Of a stretch of DNA of 64,000 bases, positions 34,469 through 42,709 are shown one piece after another. Position numbers and translations under genes: made by a program. This DNA is from Parasediminibacterium sp046546515 (GTDB taxonomy: Bacteria; Bacteroidota; Bacteroidia; Chitinophagales; Chitinophagaceae): positions 20,217-84,216 of the forward strand of contig NZ_JBKHKJ010000025.1 of NCBI RefSeq assembly GCF_046546515.1, given 5' to 3'. The stretch's first letter is position 1, and the number at the start of each line of letters is the position of its first letter. The notes beneath the pieces were generated by a model, which had not been told where the DNA came from, searched no databases, and saw only the letters and a program-made list of their open reading frames with translations.

Positions 34469-34981
34469 GGGTGCATAAAATTTTTTCGCTTTTTTATTAA
34501 AAAATCAACCTAGCCAACCTCACCCCTCCCGAAATACTGGGACATGTTACCCAAAGGAAAAGGTAATAGGAACAGGGCAAGGAGACAATATTTGCATATT
34601 TTTATACTATATTTTCTAACTTCCTTTTTATTAAAATAGTTTCAGTTTTGCTTTTTTTCGGGCTTTTTTCCTACCCTGTGTTTTTTGAAAAATTGCTTTC
34701 ACTCATTTAAACCGTTGATTATCAACAATATAGCGAAATTTATTTGAGTGTTTTGTGCGTGTTTTGTGCGTACTTTTTGAGTGATTTGTGCGTACTTTTT
34801 GAGTGATTTGTGAGAAAAAGTGGGTGATTTGTGGGTGATAAACGCAACACCAGATTTTGGCACTACAACTATTTTAATATTAGTAAAAAAAGAACTACGA
34901 TAAAAATGACTAGACATTAGCTTTGTATCAAGTGCAAATTGGATACAAAGATAAGTTTTTCCTTTTTTTGTTGGGCAATAG
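34469..34981. repeat. Dispersed non-coding element R2, copy B
   Basis: Core 34625-34891 (267 bp) between ATTAAAATAGTT-type inverted ends. The left outer end is GGGTGCATAAAATTTTTTCG (34469 onward); the right outer end is lost after GGGCAATAG. Internal units GTGCGTACTTTTTGAGTGAT repeat, and GTTGATTATCAAC is a perfect palindrome. It fills most of the gap before the tracrRNA gene. Confidence 0.8.
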
Positions 34982-35079
34982 TTTCTACATTTAGTTTTTG
35001 AAACTGGCGTTTGCTAGACTAATAACAAAATTATTGACATTGAGAAAAGGGAGGGAAATATGGGGGAACGAGGATGGCA

Positions 35080-35158
35080 TAAAAAAGGCGACTTGCGCCG
35101 CCTCAAATGTTTTCACAACGGAATAATCCTTATTGTGATTTGCTTTAAATCTTAGGCT
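35080..35158 (-). ncRNA. tracrRNA of the type II-C CRISPR system
   Basis: On the minus strand, CTAAGATTTAAAGCAAATCA then CAA (35155-35133) is an anti-repeat: it pairs with the first 24 bases of the CRISPR repeat read on the minus strand, with one mismatch and one wobble. Then comes a short stem (AAGGATTATTCCG), TTGTGAAAACATTTG, and a terminator hairpin (AGGCGGC-GCAA-GTCGCCT, 35085-35102) with six Ts. This matches the known layout of II-C tracrRNAs. A -7-like TATTTTTA lies just upstream (minus strand), between it and the divergent cas9 start. It fixes the array's reading direction as minus. Confidence 0.88.
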
Positions 35159-35195
35159 GTAAAAATAATGACTTTAACTATATAAACTAAAAAAC

Positions 35196-38100
35196 ATGAG
35201 AAAAGTTTTGGGGTTAGATTTAGGGACTAATAGTATTGGGTGGGCGTTGATAGAGGTTGATGAAAATAATAAACCCATTAGGATTATAGCAATGGGTTCA
35301 AGAATAATTCCTCTTAGTTCTGACGATAGGGATGAATTTCAAAAAGGGCAAGCCATATCCAAGAATCAAAACAGGACTATTGCCAGGACACAGCGTAAAG
35401 GGTATAATAGGAAACAACTGAAAAAGAGCGATGATTTTAAGTTCAGCCTAAAGAAAACACTTAAAGAGCTAAATATTTTTCCCTCTAAAGAATTAATGCA
35501 GATCCCAAGTTTGGAATTATGGAAATTAAGGAGTGAGGCAGCTTCGGGAAGCAGTGGTATTACAGGAGAGCAGCTAGGCAGGATCTTTTATATGCTCAAT
35601 CAAAAAAGAGGGTATAAATCAGCAAGAAGTGAAGCTAATCAAGATAAAAAAGATACTGATTATGTTGCTGAGGTAAAAGGAAGATTTGCAAAACTGAAAG
35701 AAACGAAGCACACAATAGGACAATATTTTTATGATGAATTGGTAATTGCCAAAAAAGAAAATCAATACTTTAGGATAAAAGAAAAGGTTTATCCGAGAGA
35801 GGCCTATGTAGAAGAGTTTGATGCAATTATAAATGCTCAAAAAGAGAAACATGATTTTCTTACAGAAGAAGTTGTTGAAAAATTGCGCAATCAAATTATT
35901 TATTATCAACGTAGCCTGAAATCGCAAAAAGGATTAGTAAGTATTTGTGAGTTTGAAGGTTTTGAGACTACTTATATTGATAAAGAAACAAAAAAAGAAA
36001 AGAAAGCTTTTGTAGGTCCAAAAGTTGCCCCGAAAACATCCCCATTGTATCAACTATGTAAGATTTGGGAAGTAGTAAATAATATTTCCTTAAAAGTGAA
36101 AAATGCAGAAGGAAGTAAATATAAATGGGGCGATAAATTTCCTACTATTGAAGAAAAAGAAAAAATAGTAGCACACCTGAACCAAAAAGCCAAACTTGAT
36201 TTTAAAGATTTGGTAAAAATACTAGGGCTTAAGGAACAAGATGTATATGTAAACAAGCAAATACAAAAGGGGATACAAGGCAATATTACCTATGCAGCAA
36301 TAGAAAATATTTTAGGAGAAAGCGAAGCGCTACAATTTAACTATAATGTCGTTCCTACTAAAAAGCCTGCTATTTTGGTAGATAAAAAAACAGGAGAGGT
36401 TTTAAAAGAACTAGAAGGGTTACAAATAGATGCCAAGATAGAACGGGAGCCACTTTATCAACTTTGGCATACCATATATTCTATCAAGGATCTTGAAGAA
36501 TGTAAAGCAGCATTGATAAAAAGATTTAATTTCCCTAGTGAAATTGCTGACAAATTATCTAGGTTAGATTTTAATAAGCAAGCGTTTGGTAATAAATCTA
36601 ACAAAGCAATGCGCAAAATATTGCCTTATTTAATGCAAGGTTACGATTACTCGCAAGCGTGCAATTTTGCTGGATACAATCATTCAAATAGTTTAACTAA
36701 AGATGAACAATCGAAAAGGCTTACGGATGAAAAGCTAGCGTTATTGCCAAAAAATACTTTACGACAACCGATAGTAGAGAAGATTATTAACCAAATGATA
36801 AACGTGGTAAATGCCATTATAGAAACCTATGGTAAACCAGATGAGATACGGGTAGAACTTGCCAGGGAATTGAAACAAAGCAAAGATGAAAGGAATGATG
36901 CTGATATTCAAAATTCCAATAACAAAAAACTGAATGACGAAATAGCCCAAAGACTGGCTGCACATGGCTTGCCTGTTACAAAAAAATATATACAAAAGTA
37001 TAAGTTCATTTTTCCTGTTAAGGATAAGAAAATGAAAGATGCCCAAGTGGTGAACCAGTGTATTTATTGTGGTGAAATATTCAATCTCACAGAAGCTTTA
37101 AGCGGGGATGATTTTGATATTGACCATATTGTGCCACAAGCACTCCTTTTTGACGACTCCCAAACCAATAAAGTATTGGTACACAGAAGTTGTAACGCAA
37201 ACAAAACCAACAAAACTGCTTACGATTATATTGCTGCTAAAGGAGAAGATGCACTAGGTCAATACATTAACCGGGTTGATAATTGGTTCAAGAAAGGTAT
37301 TTTATCTTATGGAAAAATGCAGCGCTTAAAAGTTTCATATATTGAATACACAGAACGGAAAAAAATAAAAAAAGAAACGGAGGCGGATAAAAAACTGTGG
37401 GAAAGTTTTATTGATCGCCAATTGCGGGAAACACAATACATAGCACGGAAATCAAGGGGAATATTGCAACAAATTTGTAATAATGTAACCACTACTGAAG
37501 GCACTGTTACGGCAAAGCTTCGCAAAGTTTGGGGTTGGGATAATGTGTTGGAGAACCTTCAGTTTGAACGGTTTAAAACTGCCAATCAAACAGGGATAAA
37601 AACATGGACGAGCCAGCATGGAAGAAGGACGCATGAAAAAGAAGAAATACAAAGCGAAGTCTGGACTAAACGAGATGACCATCGCCATCACGCAATTGAT
37701 GCTCTTGTAGTTGCATGCACACAACAAGGGTTTATCCAGCGTCTAAATACACTTAACTCAAGCATTGTAAGAAATGAAATGATAAAAGAGATTGAAGAGG
37801 CAAAAGCTAAACATGGCAAAGCATCCCAAGAAGTATTATCAAATCAAGAAAATACTTCCTCGGCACTTTATGACGAAAAAAATAAAATGCTTGATGCTTA
37901 CCTCTCATCTCAGACCCCCTTTAACACAAAACAAGTGGCAGATTATGCCGAACAAATTTTAATATCCTTTAAAGCGGGAAAAAAAGTAGCGACCAATGGT
38001 GTGCGAAAAGAAAAAGTAGATGGCAAGAAAAAAGTAGTGCAGCCTGATATTATTGTACCACGGGGTGCATTACATGAACAATTTGTTTATGGGAAAATTA

Positions 38101-39098
38101 AAGTAATTGCAAAAGACTTTAAAACAGATTCATACAGAAAGTTCCCGATAAAATATCTTTTTGAAAACGTTGATAGAATAGCAGAACCGCATATCAAGAT
38201 AAAAGTAGAACAAAGGTTATTAGAATTTGATAAAGATGTAAAAAAGGCCATGGATTCAATAAAAAAGCTGCCCCTGTTTATTGACAAGCAAAATACAAAA
38301 CCTCTGTTGAATGCTTATTGTTATGTAGATGAATTTGTCATTAAATATAAAATAAGGGAGATAAAAAAGGAAGATGTAAAATATATTGTAGATGAAAAAG
38401 TAAAGCGATTAGTAAAGGAAAGACTAGAAAAATTTAATGGAAAAGAAAAAGAAGCTTTTAAAGATGTATTATGGTTTAATGAAGAAAAACAAATACCTAT
38501 ACTTTCTGTGAGGTGCTATACAGGTCTCTCAAATGTCCAAGCTATTAAAAGAGATGAGAACAATAATGAAATAGGATTTTCAATTCCTGGGAATAATCAC
38601 CATATTGCTATTTATAAAGATGTTACTGGTAATAATGTACAACACCTTTGTTCTTTCTGGCATGCGGTGGAACGAAGGAAATATAAAATCCCTTATATAA
38701 TTAAGGATACAAATAAACTTTGGAGTTCGTTAATTGAAAAAGAATTGCCGCAAACATTTTTAGATAAATTACCTACTGATAATTTGGAATTACAATTTAG
38801 TTTACAACAAAATGAAATGTTTATTTTAGGGTTAGCTCTTGAAAATTTTGAACAGGCAATTTTAGAAAACAATAAGTCTTTATTAAGTAAGCATCTTTAT
38901 TTGGTATGGAGTGTTTCTGATAATAACTATTGGTTTAGGCATCATTTAGAAACAAAAAATAGTGAACTAAAAACAATTCAAGGTGCTAAAGAAGTTAAGA
39001 GGCTTTACAATATCAGAAGTTTAGGTGCATTTTTTCAATTAAATCCTATTAAAGTTCGTCTTAACCATCTTGGTGAAATAACAAAAATTGGTGAATAA
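35196..39098 (+). CDS. cas9: CRISPR-associated endonuclease Cas9, type II-C
   Basis: 1300 residues. RuvC-I: LGLDLGTNSIGWAL with Asp8. An arginine-rich bridge helix follows (RTIARTQRKGYNRKQLKK). RuvC-II: IRVELAREL with Glu554. HNH domain: a CIYC pair, then DFDIDHIVPQ with catalytic His644 and the NKVLVHRSCNANKTNK helix. RuvC-III: HRHHAIDALVVAC with His832 and Asp835. The last ~400 residues are the wedge and PAM-interacting region. All catalytic residues are present, so it should cut both strands. The PAM cannot be read from sequence. It is clearly richer in A+T than cas1/cas2, and a strong hairpin (39119-39161) separates them. The locus has no csn2 or cas4, hence type II-C. Confidence 0.98.
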   Translation: MRKVLGLDLGTNSIGWALIEVDENNKPIRIIAMGSRIIPLSSDDRDEFQKGQAISKNQNRTIARTQRKGYNRKQLKKSDDFKFSLKKTLKELNIFPSKELMQIPSLELWKLRSEAASGSSGITGEQLGRIFYMLNQKRGYKSARSEANQDKKDTDYVAEVKGRFAKLKETKHTIGQYFYDELVIAKKENQYFRIKEKVYPREAYVEEFDAIINAQKEKHDFLTEEVVEKLRNQIIYYQRSLKSQKGLVSICEFEGFETTYIDKETKKEKKAFVGPKVAPKTSPLYQLCKIWEVVNNISLKVKNAEGSKYKWGDKFPTIEEKEKIVAHLNQKAKLDFKDLVKILGLKEQDVYVNKQIQKGIQGNITYAAIENILGESEALQFNYNVVPTKKPAILVDKKTGEVLKELEGLQIDAKIEREPLYQLWHTIYSIKDLEECKAALIKRFNFPSEIADKLSRLDFNKQAFGNKSNKAMRKILPYLMQGYDYSQACNFAGYNHSNSLTKDEQSKRLTDEKLALLPKNTLRQPIVEKIINQMINVVNAIIETYGKPDEIRVELARELKQSKDERNDADIQNSNNKKLNDEIAQRLAAHGLPVTKKYIQKYKFIFPVKDKKMKDAQVVNQCIYCGEIFNLTEALSGDDFDIDHIVPQALLFDDSQTNKVLVHRSCNANKTNKTAYDYIAAKGEDALGQYINRVDNWFKKGILSYGKMQRLKVSYIEYTERKKIKKETEADKKLWESFIDRQLRETQYIARKSRGILQQICNNVTTTEGTVTAKLRKVWGWDNVLENLQFERFKTANQTGIKTWTSQHGRRTHEKEEIQSEVWTKRDDHRHHAIDALVVACTQQGFIQRLNTLNSSIVRNEMIKEIEEAKAKHGKASQEVLSNQENTSSALYDEKNKMLDAYLSSQTPFNTKQVADYAEQILISFKAGKKVATNGVRKEKVDGKKKVVQPDIIVPRGALHEQFVYGKIKVIAKDFKTDSYRKFPIKYLFENVDRIAEPHIKIKVEQRLLEFDKDVKKAMDSIKKLPLFIDKQNTKPLLNAYCYVDEFVIKYKIREIKKEDVKYIVDEKVKRLVKERLEKFNGKEKEAFKDVLWFNEEKQIPILSVRCYTGLSNVQAIKRDENNNEIGFSIPGNNHHIAIYKDVTGNNVQHLCSFWHAVERRKYKIPYIIKDTNKLWSSLIEKELPQTFLDKLPTDNLELQFSLQQNEMFILGLALENFEQAILENNKSLLSKHLYLVWSVSDNNYWFRHHLETKNSELKTIQGAKEVKRLYNIRSLGAFFQLNPIKVRLNHLGEITKIGE

Positions 39099-39118
39099 TG
39101 ATAAGTTTTACCTCAAAA

Positions 39119-39161
39119 TTTTAAAGGAAGGCTTCGCTCAAAGCCAAGCCTTCCTTTAAAA
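39119..39161 (+). terminator. Hairpin between cas9 and cas1
   Basis: TTTTAAAGGAAGGCTT and its exact complement, 16-bp arms over an 11-base loop. It likely ends the cas9 transcript, so cas1-cas2 may be expressed separately. Confidence 0.8.
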
Positions 39162-39185
39162 TTTCTTCCCCAAAATAAAAATGCC

Positions 39186-40097
39186 ATGATAAAACGGACA
39201 CTCCAAATAGGTAGCCCCTGCCATTTAAAATGTGCCAATAGCCAGTTGGTGTTAAGTTATCGTCATGTAAAAGGGATGGAAACAATCCCAGATAAGTCTG
39301 TTCCGATAGAAGATATTGGTATGTTGGTGCTGGAACACCAGCAAATAACTATCACGCATTATTTATTGGATCAATTGGTAAATAATAATGTAGCGGTAAT
39401 TACTTGCAACGATACGCACCACCCCACAGGAATGCTGCTGCCGCTAGAGGGCAACACAATACAAAGCGAACGTTTCCGGGCGCAGATTGAAGCAAGTGAA
39501 CCATTGAAAAAACAATTGTGGCAGCAAACGGTGAAATGCAAAATTGCCAATCAGGCAGCGGTGTTGCAACGATGGGACATAAAAAACAAGCTTTTGGTAA
39601 ACCTCTCCCAAGCGGTGCTTAGCGGAGATACAGGTGGCTGCGAAGCAACGGCCGCCGCCTATTACTGGCAAAACCTTTTTCCGCCCGCCTGGTTGTTTTT
39701 CCGCCGCCGGGACGGTATTCCGCCAAATAACTTGCTGAACTATGGGTATGCAATCTTGCGTGCGATTGTTGCACGGGCCATTGTAGGTGCCGGGTTGTTG
39801 CCAACGCTGGGCATATTCCACAGGAACCGTTACAATGCTTATTGCCTGGCGGATGATATTATGGAACCTTACCGCCCATTTGTAGACATGGTTGTACGGG
39901 GGATTATAGACGAGACGAGCCATGTAAAAGTGCTGACACAGGAATTTAAAACAAGGCTACTAAACGTGGCAACCGTGGACGTGATGCTGAATGGGGAGAA
40001 AAGCCCACTGATGGTGGCCACGCAGCGCACGGCAGCATCGGTGGCTAGGTGCTTTGCCGGGGAACAAAGAAAGATATTGTACCCGGAGATGGCGTAG
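39186..40097 (+). CDS. cas1: CRISPR adaptation integrase Cas1
   Basis: 303 residues, type II Cas1. The N-terminal beta domain starts KRTLQIGSPCHLKCANSQLV. The helical catalytic domain has a Glu in GCEATAAAYYW, His in LGIFHRNRYNAYCLADD and Asp in the following DDIMEPYRP, the expected metal-binding triad. With Cas2 it inserts new spacers at the leader. Composition is richer in G+C than cas9. Confidence 0.97.
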   Translation: MIKRTLQIGSPCHLKCANSQLVLSYRHVKGMETIPDKSVPIEDIGMLVLEHQQITITHYLLDQLVNNNVAVITCNDTHHPTGMLLPLEGNTIQSERFRAQIEASEPLKKQLWQQTVKCKIANQAAVLQRWDIKNKLLVNLSQAVLSGDTGGCEATAAAYYWQNLFPPAWLFFRRRDGIPPNNLLNYGYAILRAIVARAIVGAGLLPTLGIFHRNRYNAYCLADDIMEPYRPFVDMVVRGIIDETSHVKVLTQEFKTRLLNVATVDVMLNGEKSPLMVATQRTAASVARCFAGEQRKILYPEMA

Positions 40098-40159
40098 CAG
40101 GGATGGCAGTGTTTGTAGCCAAGGGGTATAATTGGCTGTATTAGTAATAATGTGCAACA

Positions 40160-40498
40160 ATGAAATCCGAACGCTTAAACGCCTATCGCATTATGTGGGT
40201 ACTTGTATTTTTTGACCTGCCAACGGAAACCAAGAAAGAACGGAAAGCTGCAGGCGATTTCCGCAAGAAAATATTGGCGGATGGCTTTGCTATGTTCCAG
40301 TTTTCTATTTATGTGCGCCACTGCGCCAGCATGGAAAACGCCACGGTACATATAAAAAGGGTGCAAAAAATATTGCCAGAAAAAGGCCATGTGGTGATAA
40401 TGACCATAACGGACAAGCAATTTGGCATGATGAAAATATATCAAGGCACAAAGCCTGCCACAGCAATGGACATACCGCAGCAGTTGGAACTGTTCTAA
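40160..40498 (+). CDS. cas2: CRISPR adaptation protein Cas2
   Basis: 112 residues with the ferredoxin-like Cas2 fold: MWVLVFFDLPTETKKERKAA with the conserved first-strand Asp, then FQFSIYVRHC and VVIMTITDKQFGMMKIYQG. Forms the central dimer of the Cas1-Cas2 integrase. It lies 62 bases after cas1; its terminator (40529-40565) faces the array. Confidence 0.97.
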   Translation: MKSERLNAYRIMWVLVFFDLPTETKKERKAAGDFRKKILADGFAMFQFSIYVRHCASMENATVHIKRVQKILPEKGHVVIMTITDKQFGMMKIYQGTKPATAMDIPQQLELF

Positions 40499-40528
40499 GC
40501 CCCTGCCCAAAAAGGCACTAGGAAATGC

Positions 40529-40565
40529 AAAAACCGCTTGACTACAATGAACAAGCGGTTTTTTT
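40529..40565. terminator. Bidirectional terminator between cas2 and the array
   Basis: AAAAACCGCTTG and CAAGCGGTTTTTTT over an 11-base loop. With T-runs on both strands it can end cas2 from the left and the minus-strand array transcript from the right. Confidence 0.85.
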
Positions 40566-40628
40566 GTGCATTTTTTTCTTTCTATCTTTAAACGAAACCC
40601 TTTGCTGCATTGCGTTTCAGCCCAAACT
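40566..40628. promoter_or_regulatory. Array flank beside cas2 (leader candidate)
   Basis: 63 A+T-rich bases between the terminator and the first perfect repeat. 40576-40590, TTCTTTCTATCTTTA, is an exact 15-base reverse complement of part of the repeat, so it can pair with the adjacent repeat. Repeats are perfect on this side and degenerate at the far end, which suggests spacers are added here. Confidence 0.55.
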
Positions 40629-41980
40629 GTTGTTGATAAAGATAGAAAGAACTAAGATTGAAAGCAAATCACAACCAGCTTCGTTATAAGAAAGAGAAAG
40701 TTTTTGTTGTTGATAAAGATAGAAAGAACTAAGATTGAAAGCAAATCACAACTGCTATCATTTGTTCAAAACAAAAAAGGCGGTTGTTGATAAAGATAGA
40801 AAGAACTAAGATTGAAAGCAAATCACAACAATAGCAAACAACATTACTAAGTCATTTAAGTTGTTGATAAAGATAGAAAGAACTAAGATTGAAAGCAAAT
40901 CACAACATAAGCATATCACATATACTACCGAATTTGGTTGTTGATAAAGATAGAAAGAACTAAGATTGAAAGCAAATCACAACCGGCGCACTTACATGGG
41001 CGAAATAACCAAAGTTGTTGATAAAGATAGAAAGAACTAAGATTGAAAGCAAATCACAACCTTAAACAACTCCTTGCAAACCTTTGTACTGTTGTTGATA
41101 AAGATAGAAAGAACTAAGATTGAAAGCAAATCACAACGTAAAGCAAGCCATCAACAACTTTATGGCGTTGTTGATAAAGATAGAAAGAACTAAGATTGAA
41201 AGCAAATCACAACACGCAAAGCGAAGCAAATAACCTGCACATAGTTGTTGATAAAGATAGAAAGAACTAAGATTGAAAGCAAATCACAACTAAAAAAGAA
41301 GATTACAACTTACCTATTGTGTTGTTGATAAAGATAGAAAGAACTAAGATTGAAAGCAAATCACAACTGTCTTTTACCGTAGGCTATTGTTCCCTTAGTT
41401 GTTGATAAAGATAGAAAGAACTAAGATTGAAAGCAAATCACAACAACAGACTGGGTAACGATTTCATTTACCAAGTTGTTGATAAAGATAGAAAGAACTA
41501 AGATTGAAAGCAAATCACAACTAGAAACACAAACATATTAAAAACACTAAAGTTGTTGATAAAGATAGAAAGAACTAAGATTGAAAGCAAATCACAACAG
41601 CAATTGCCCCCAGCACACATTTATTATGTTGTTGATAAAGATAGAAAGAACTAAGATTGAAAGCAAATCACAACTCACGGGTAGTGGTGGCAATGGTTAT
41701 TTGGGTTGTTGATAAAGATAGAAAGAACTAAGATTGAAAGCAAATCACAACACAATAATTGTAGCGGCTCAAAAACCTCAAGTTGTTGATAAAGATAGAA
41801 AGAACTAAGATTGAAAGCAAATCACAACGCTTATGCCATTATGGTTTTTGAGAACCTGTTTTTGATAAAGATAGAAAGAACTAAGATTGAAAGCAAATCA
41901 CAACAGGGTTCGATGGGGAAAGTTGGAAAGAAGGTTGTTGATAAAGATAGAAAGAACTAAGATTGAAAGCAAATCTAAAG
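40629..41980 (-). CRISPR. CRISPR array: 18 repeats of 47 bp, 17 spacers of 29-30 bp
   Basis: Repeat starts (plus coordinates): 40629, 40706, 40783, 40860, 40937, 41014, 41091, 41167, 41244, 41321, 41398, 41475, 41552, 41628, 41705, 41782, 41858 and 41934. On the plus strand the unit begins GTTGTTGATAAAG and ends GCAAATCACAAC. Spacers are 30 bp except four of 29 (after repeats 7, 13, 16, 17). Repeats 1-16 are identical; 17 has GTTTTTG in place of GTTGTTG; 18 is damaged in its last bases (from 41976). The tracrRNA anti-repeat shows the RNA is read from the minus strand. In that reading each repeat contains TTTG, 20 bases, then TATCTTTA. No spacer was seen to match elsewhere in the window. Confidence 0.97.
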
Positions 41981-41985
41981 AAAAA

Positions 41986-42038
41986 AACAACAATAAACAA
42001 AAACGGGTGCATTTCAAAATTCCGTTTTTTGTTGTTTT
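41986..42038. terminator. Long imperfect hairpin beyond the array
   Basis: AAACAACAATAAACAAAAACGG pairs imperfectly with CCGTTTTTTGTTGTTTT around GGTGCATTTC. It lies across the left end of element R1 and could shield the array from read-through on the minus strand. Confidence 0.45.
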
Positions 42039-42630
42039 CTATTTGGCAGAAGCAGGAAATAATCTAACAGTTTTCTGCTCAACAAATATCCTATATGGGG
42101 GCATTTTTGGATGCTCATGGGGGCATATTTCCCCCATATAGGATTTTTATTTTGGGTTATATACCTATTCATGCCAATTTTACAGTAAGGGGCATCTTGG
42201 CCTTGCCTCTTGCATCGGATGGTAGTTGGCTTTAGAAAATGATAATCCACCATCAAAATCTTAATAGTTTCTTATCAATCAATTATTAGCTTATTATCAT
42301 AAAACTATCATTCCATTATCAATAAATTATCATAAAATTCACTTAAATTATAATAAAAAACGAGGCTTAAAAAAACATAAACAATTGAATATCAATGAGT
42401 TATAGGCAAAAAGGTAGGTTCTGAAAAAAAATAAATAACGAAAAAAGAAGAAAAAAGCCATTTTAAATCTTCGCTTAGTTCTTCTTATTCCCTCGTTTGT
42501 TCTTGCACCCCTCTCCCTTTGTAGAGGGTTGGGGTGAGGTCGGGAATTAGGGTACGCCTATCATCATCAATTATCTATCTTGCTGATAAATAAAAAAGGA
42601 GAATAAAAAGCGAAGATTTGAAATGCACCC
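42005..42630. mobile_element. Dispersed non-coding element R1, copy 2, with 14-bp terminal inverted repeats
   Basis: Ends are GGGTGCATTTCAAA (42005-42018) and its exact complement TTTGAAATGCACCC (42617-42630), 626 bp overall. Inside: a 53-bp palindrome (42090-42142) with 12-bp perfect arms CCTATATGGGGG, a TGATAA/TTATCA-rich block, a second inverted pair (AAATCTTCGCTT, 42466-42477 and 42608-42619) and the G-rich repeat 42508-42540. The middle is shared, inverted, with 11586-11985. No transposase: a MITE-like element needing help in trans. It starts 25 bases after the last CRISPR repeat. The gap up to the next gene (42709) holds nothing else. Confidence 0.72.
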
Positions 42631-42709
42631 ACTAACTTGCTCACAAGTAGCAACTATTTGCTTATTTTGTAACGCTGTTTTGTTTTTTTAGGAAGCATTA
42701 AACTATTGA

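Noticed and set aside
34705..34740. TTGTTGATAA shared by R2 (minus strand) and the start of the CRISPR repeat
   Set aside because: Only ten A+T-rich bases; not enough to claim that the repeat derives from R2 or that a spacer-like unit is present.
34699..34917. 72-codon minus frame before cas9
   Set aside because: Its repeated KYAQITQKVRTKH-like translation is just the tandem units of element R2.
35133..35196. Plus-strand tracrRNA reading into cas9
   Set aside because: On the plus strand there is no nexus stem or terminator behind the anti-repeat; the minus strand has both.
41887..42141. 84-codon frame at the end of the array
   Set aside because: Runs out of the last CRISPR repeats into element R1; not a protein.
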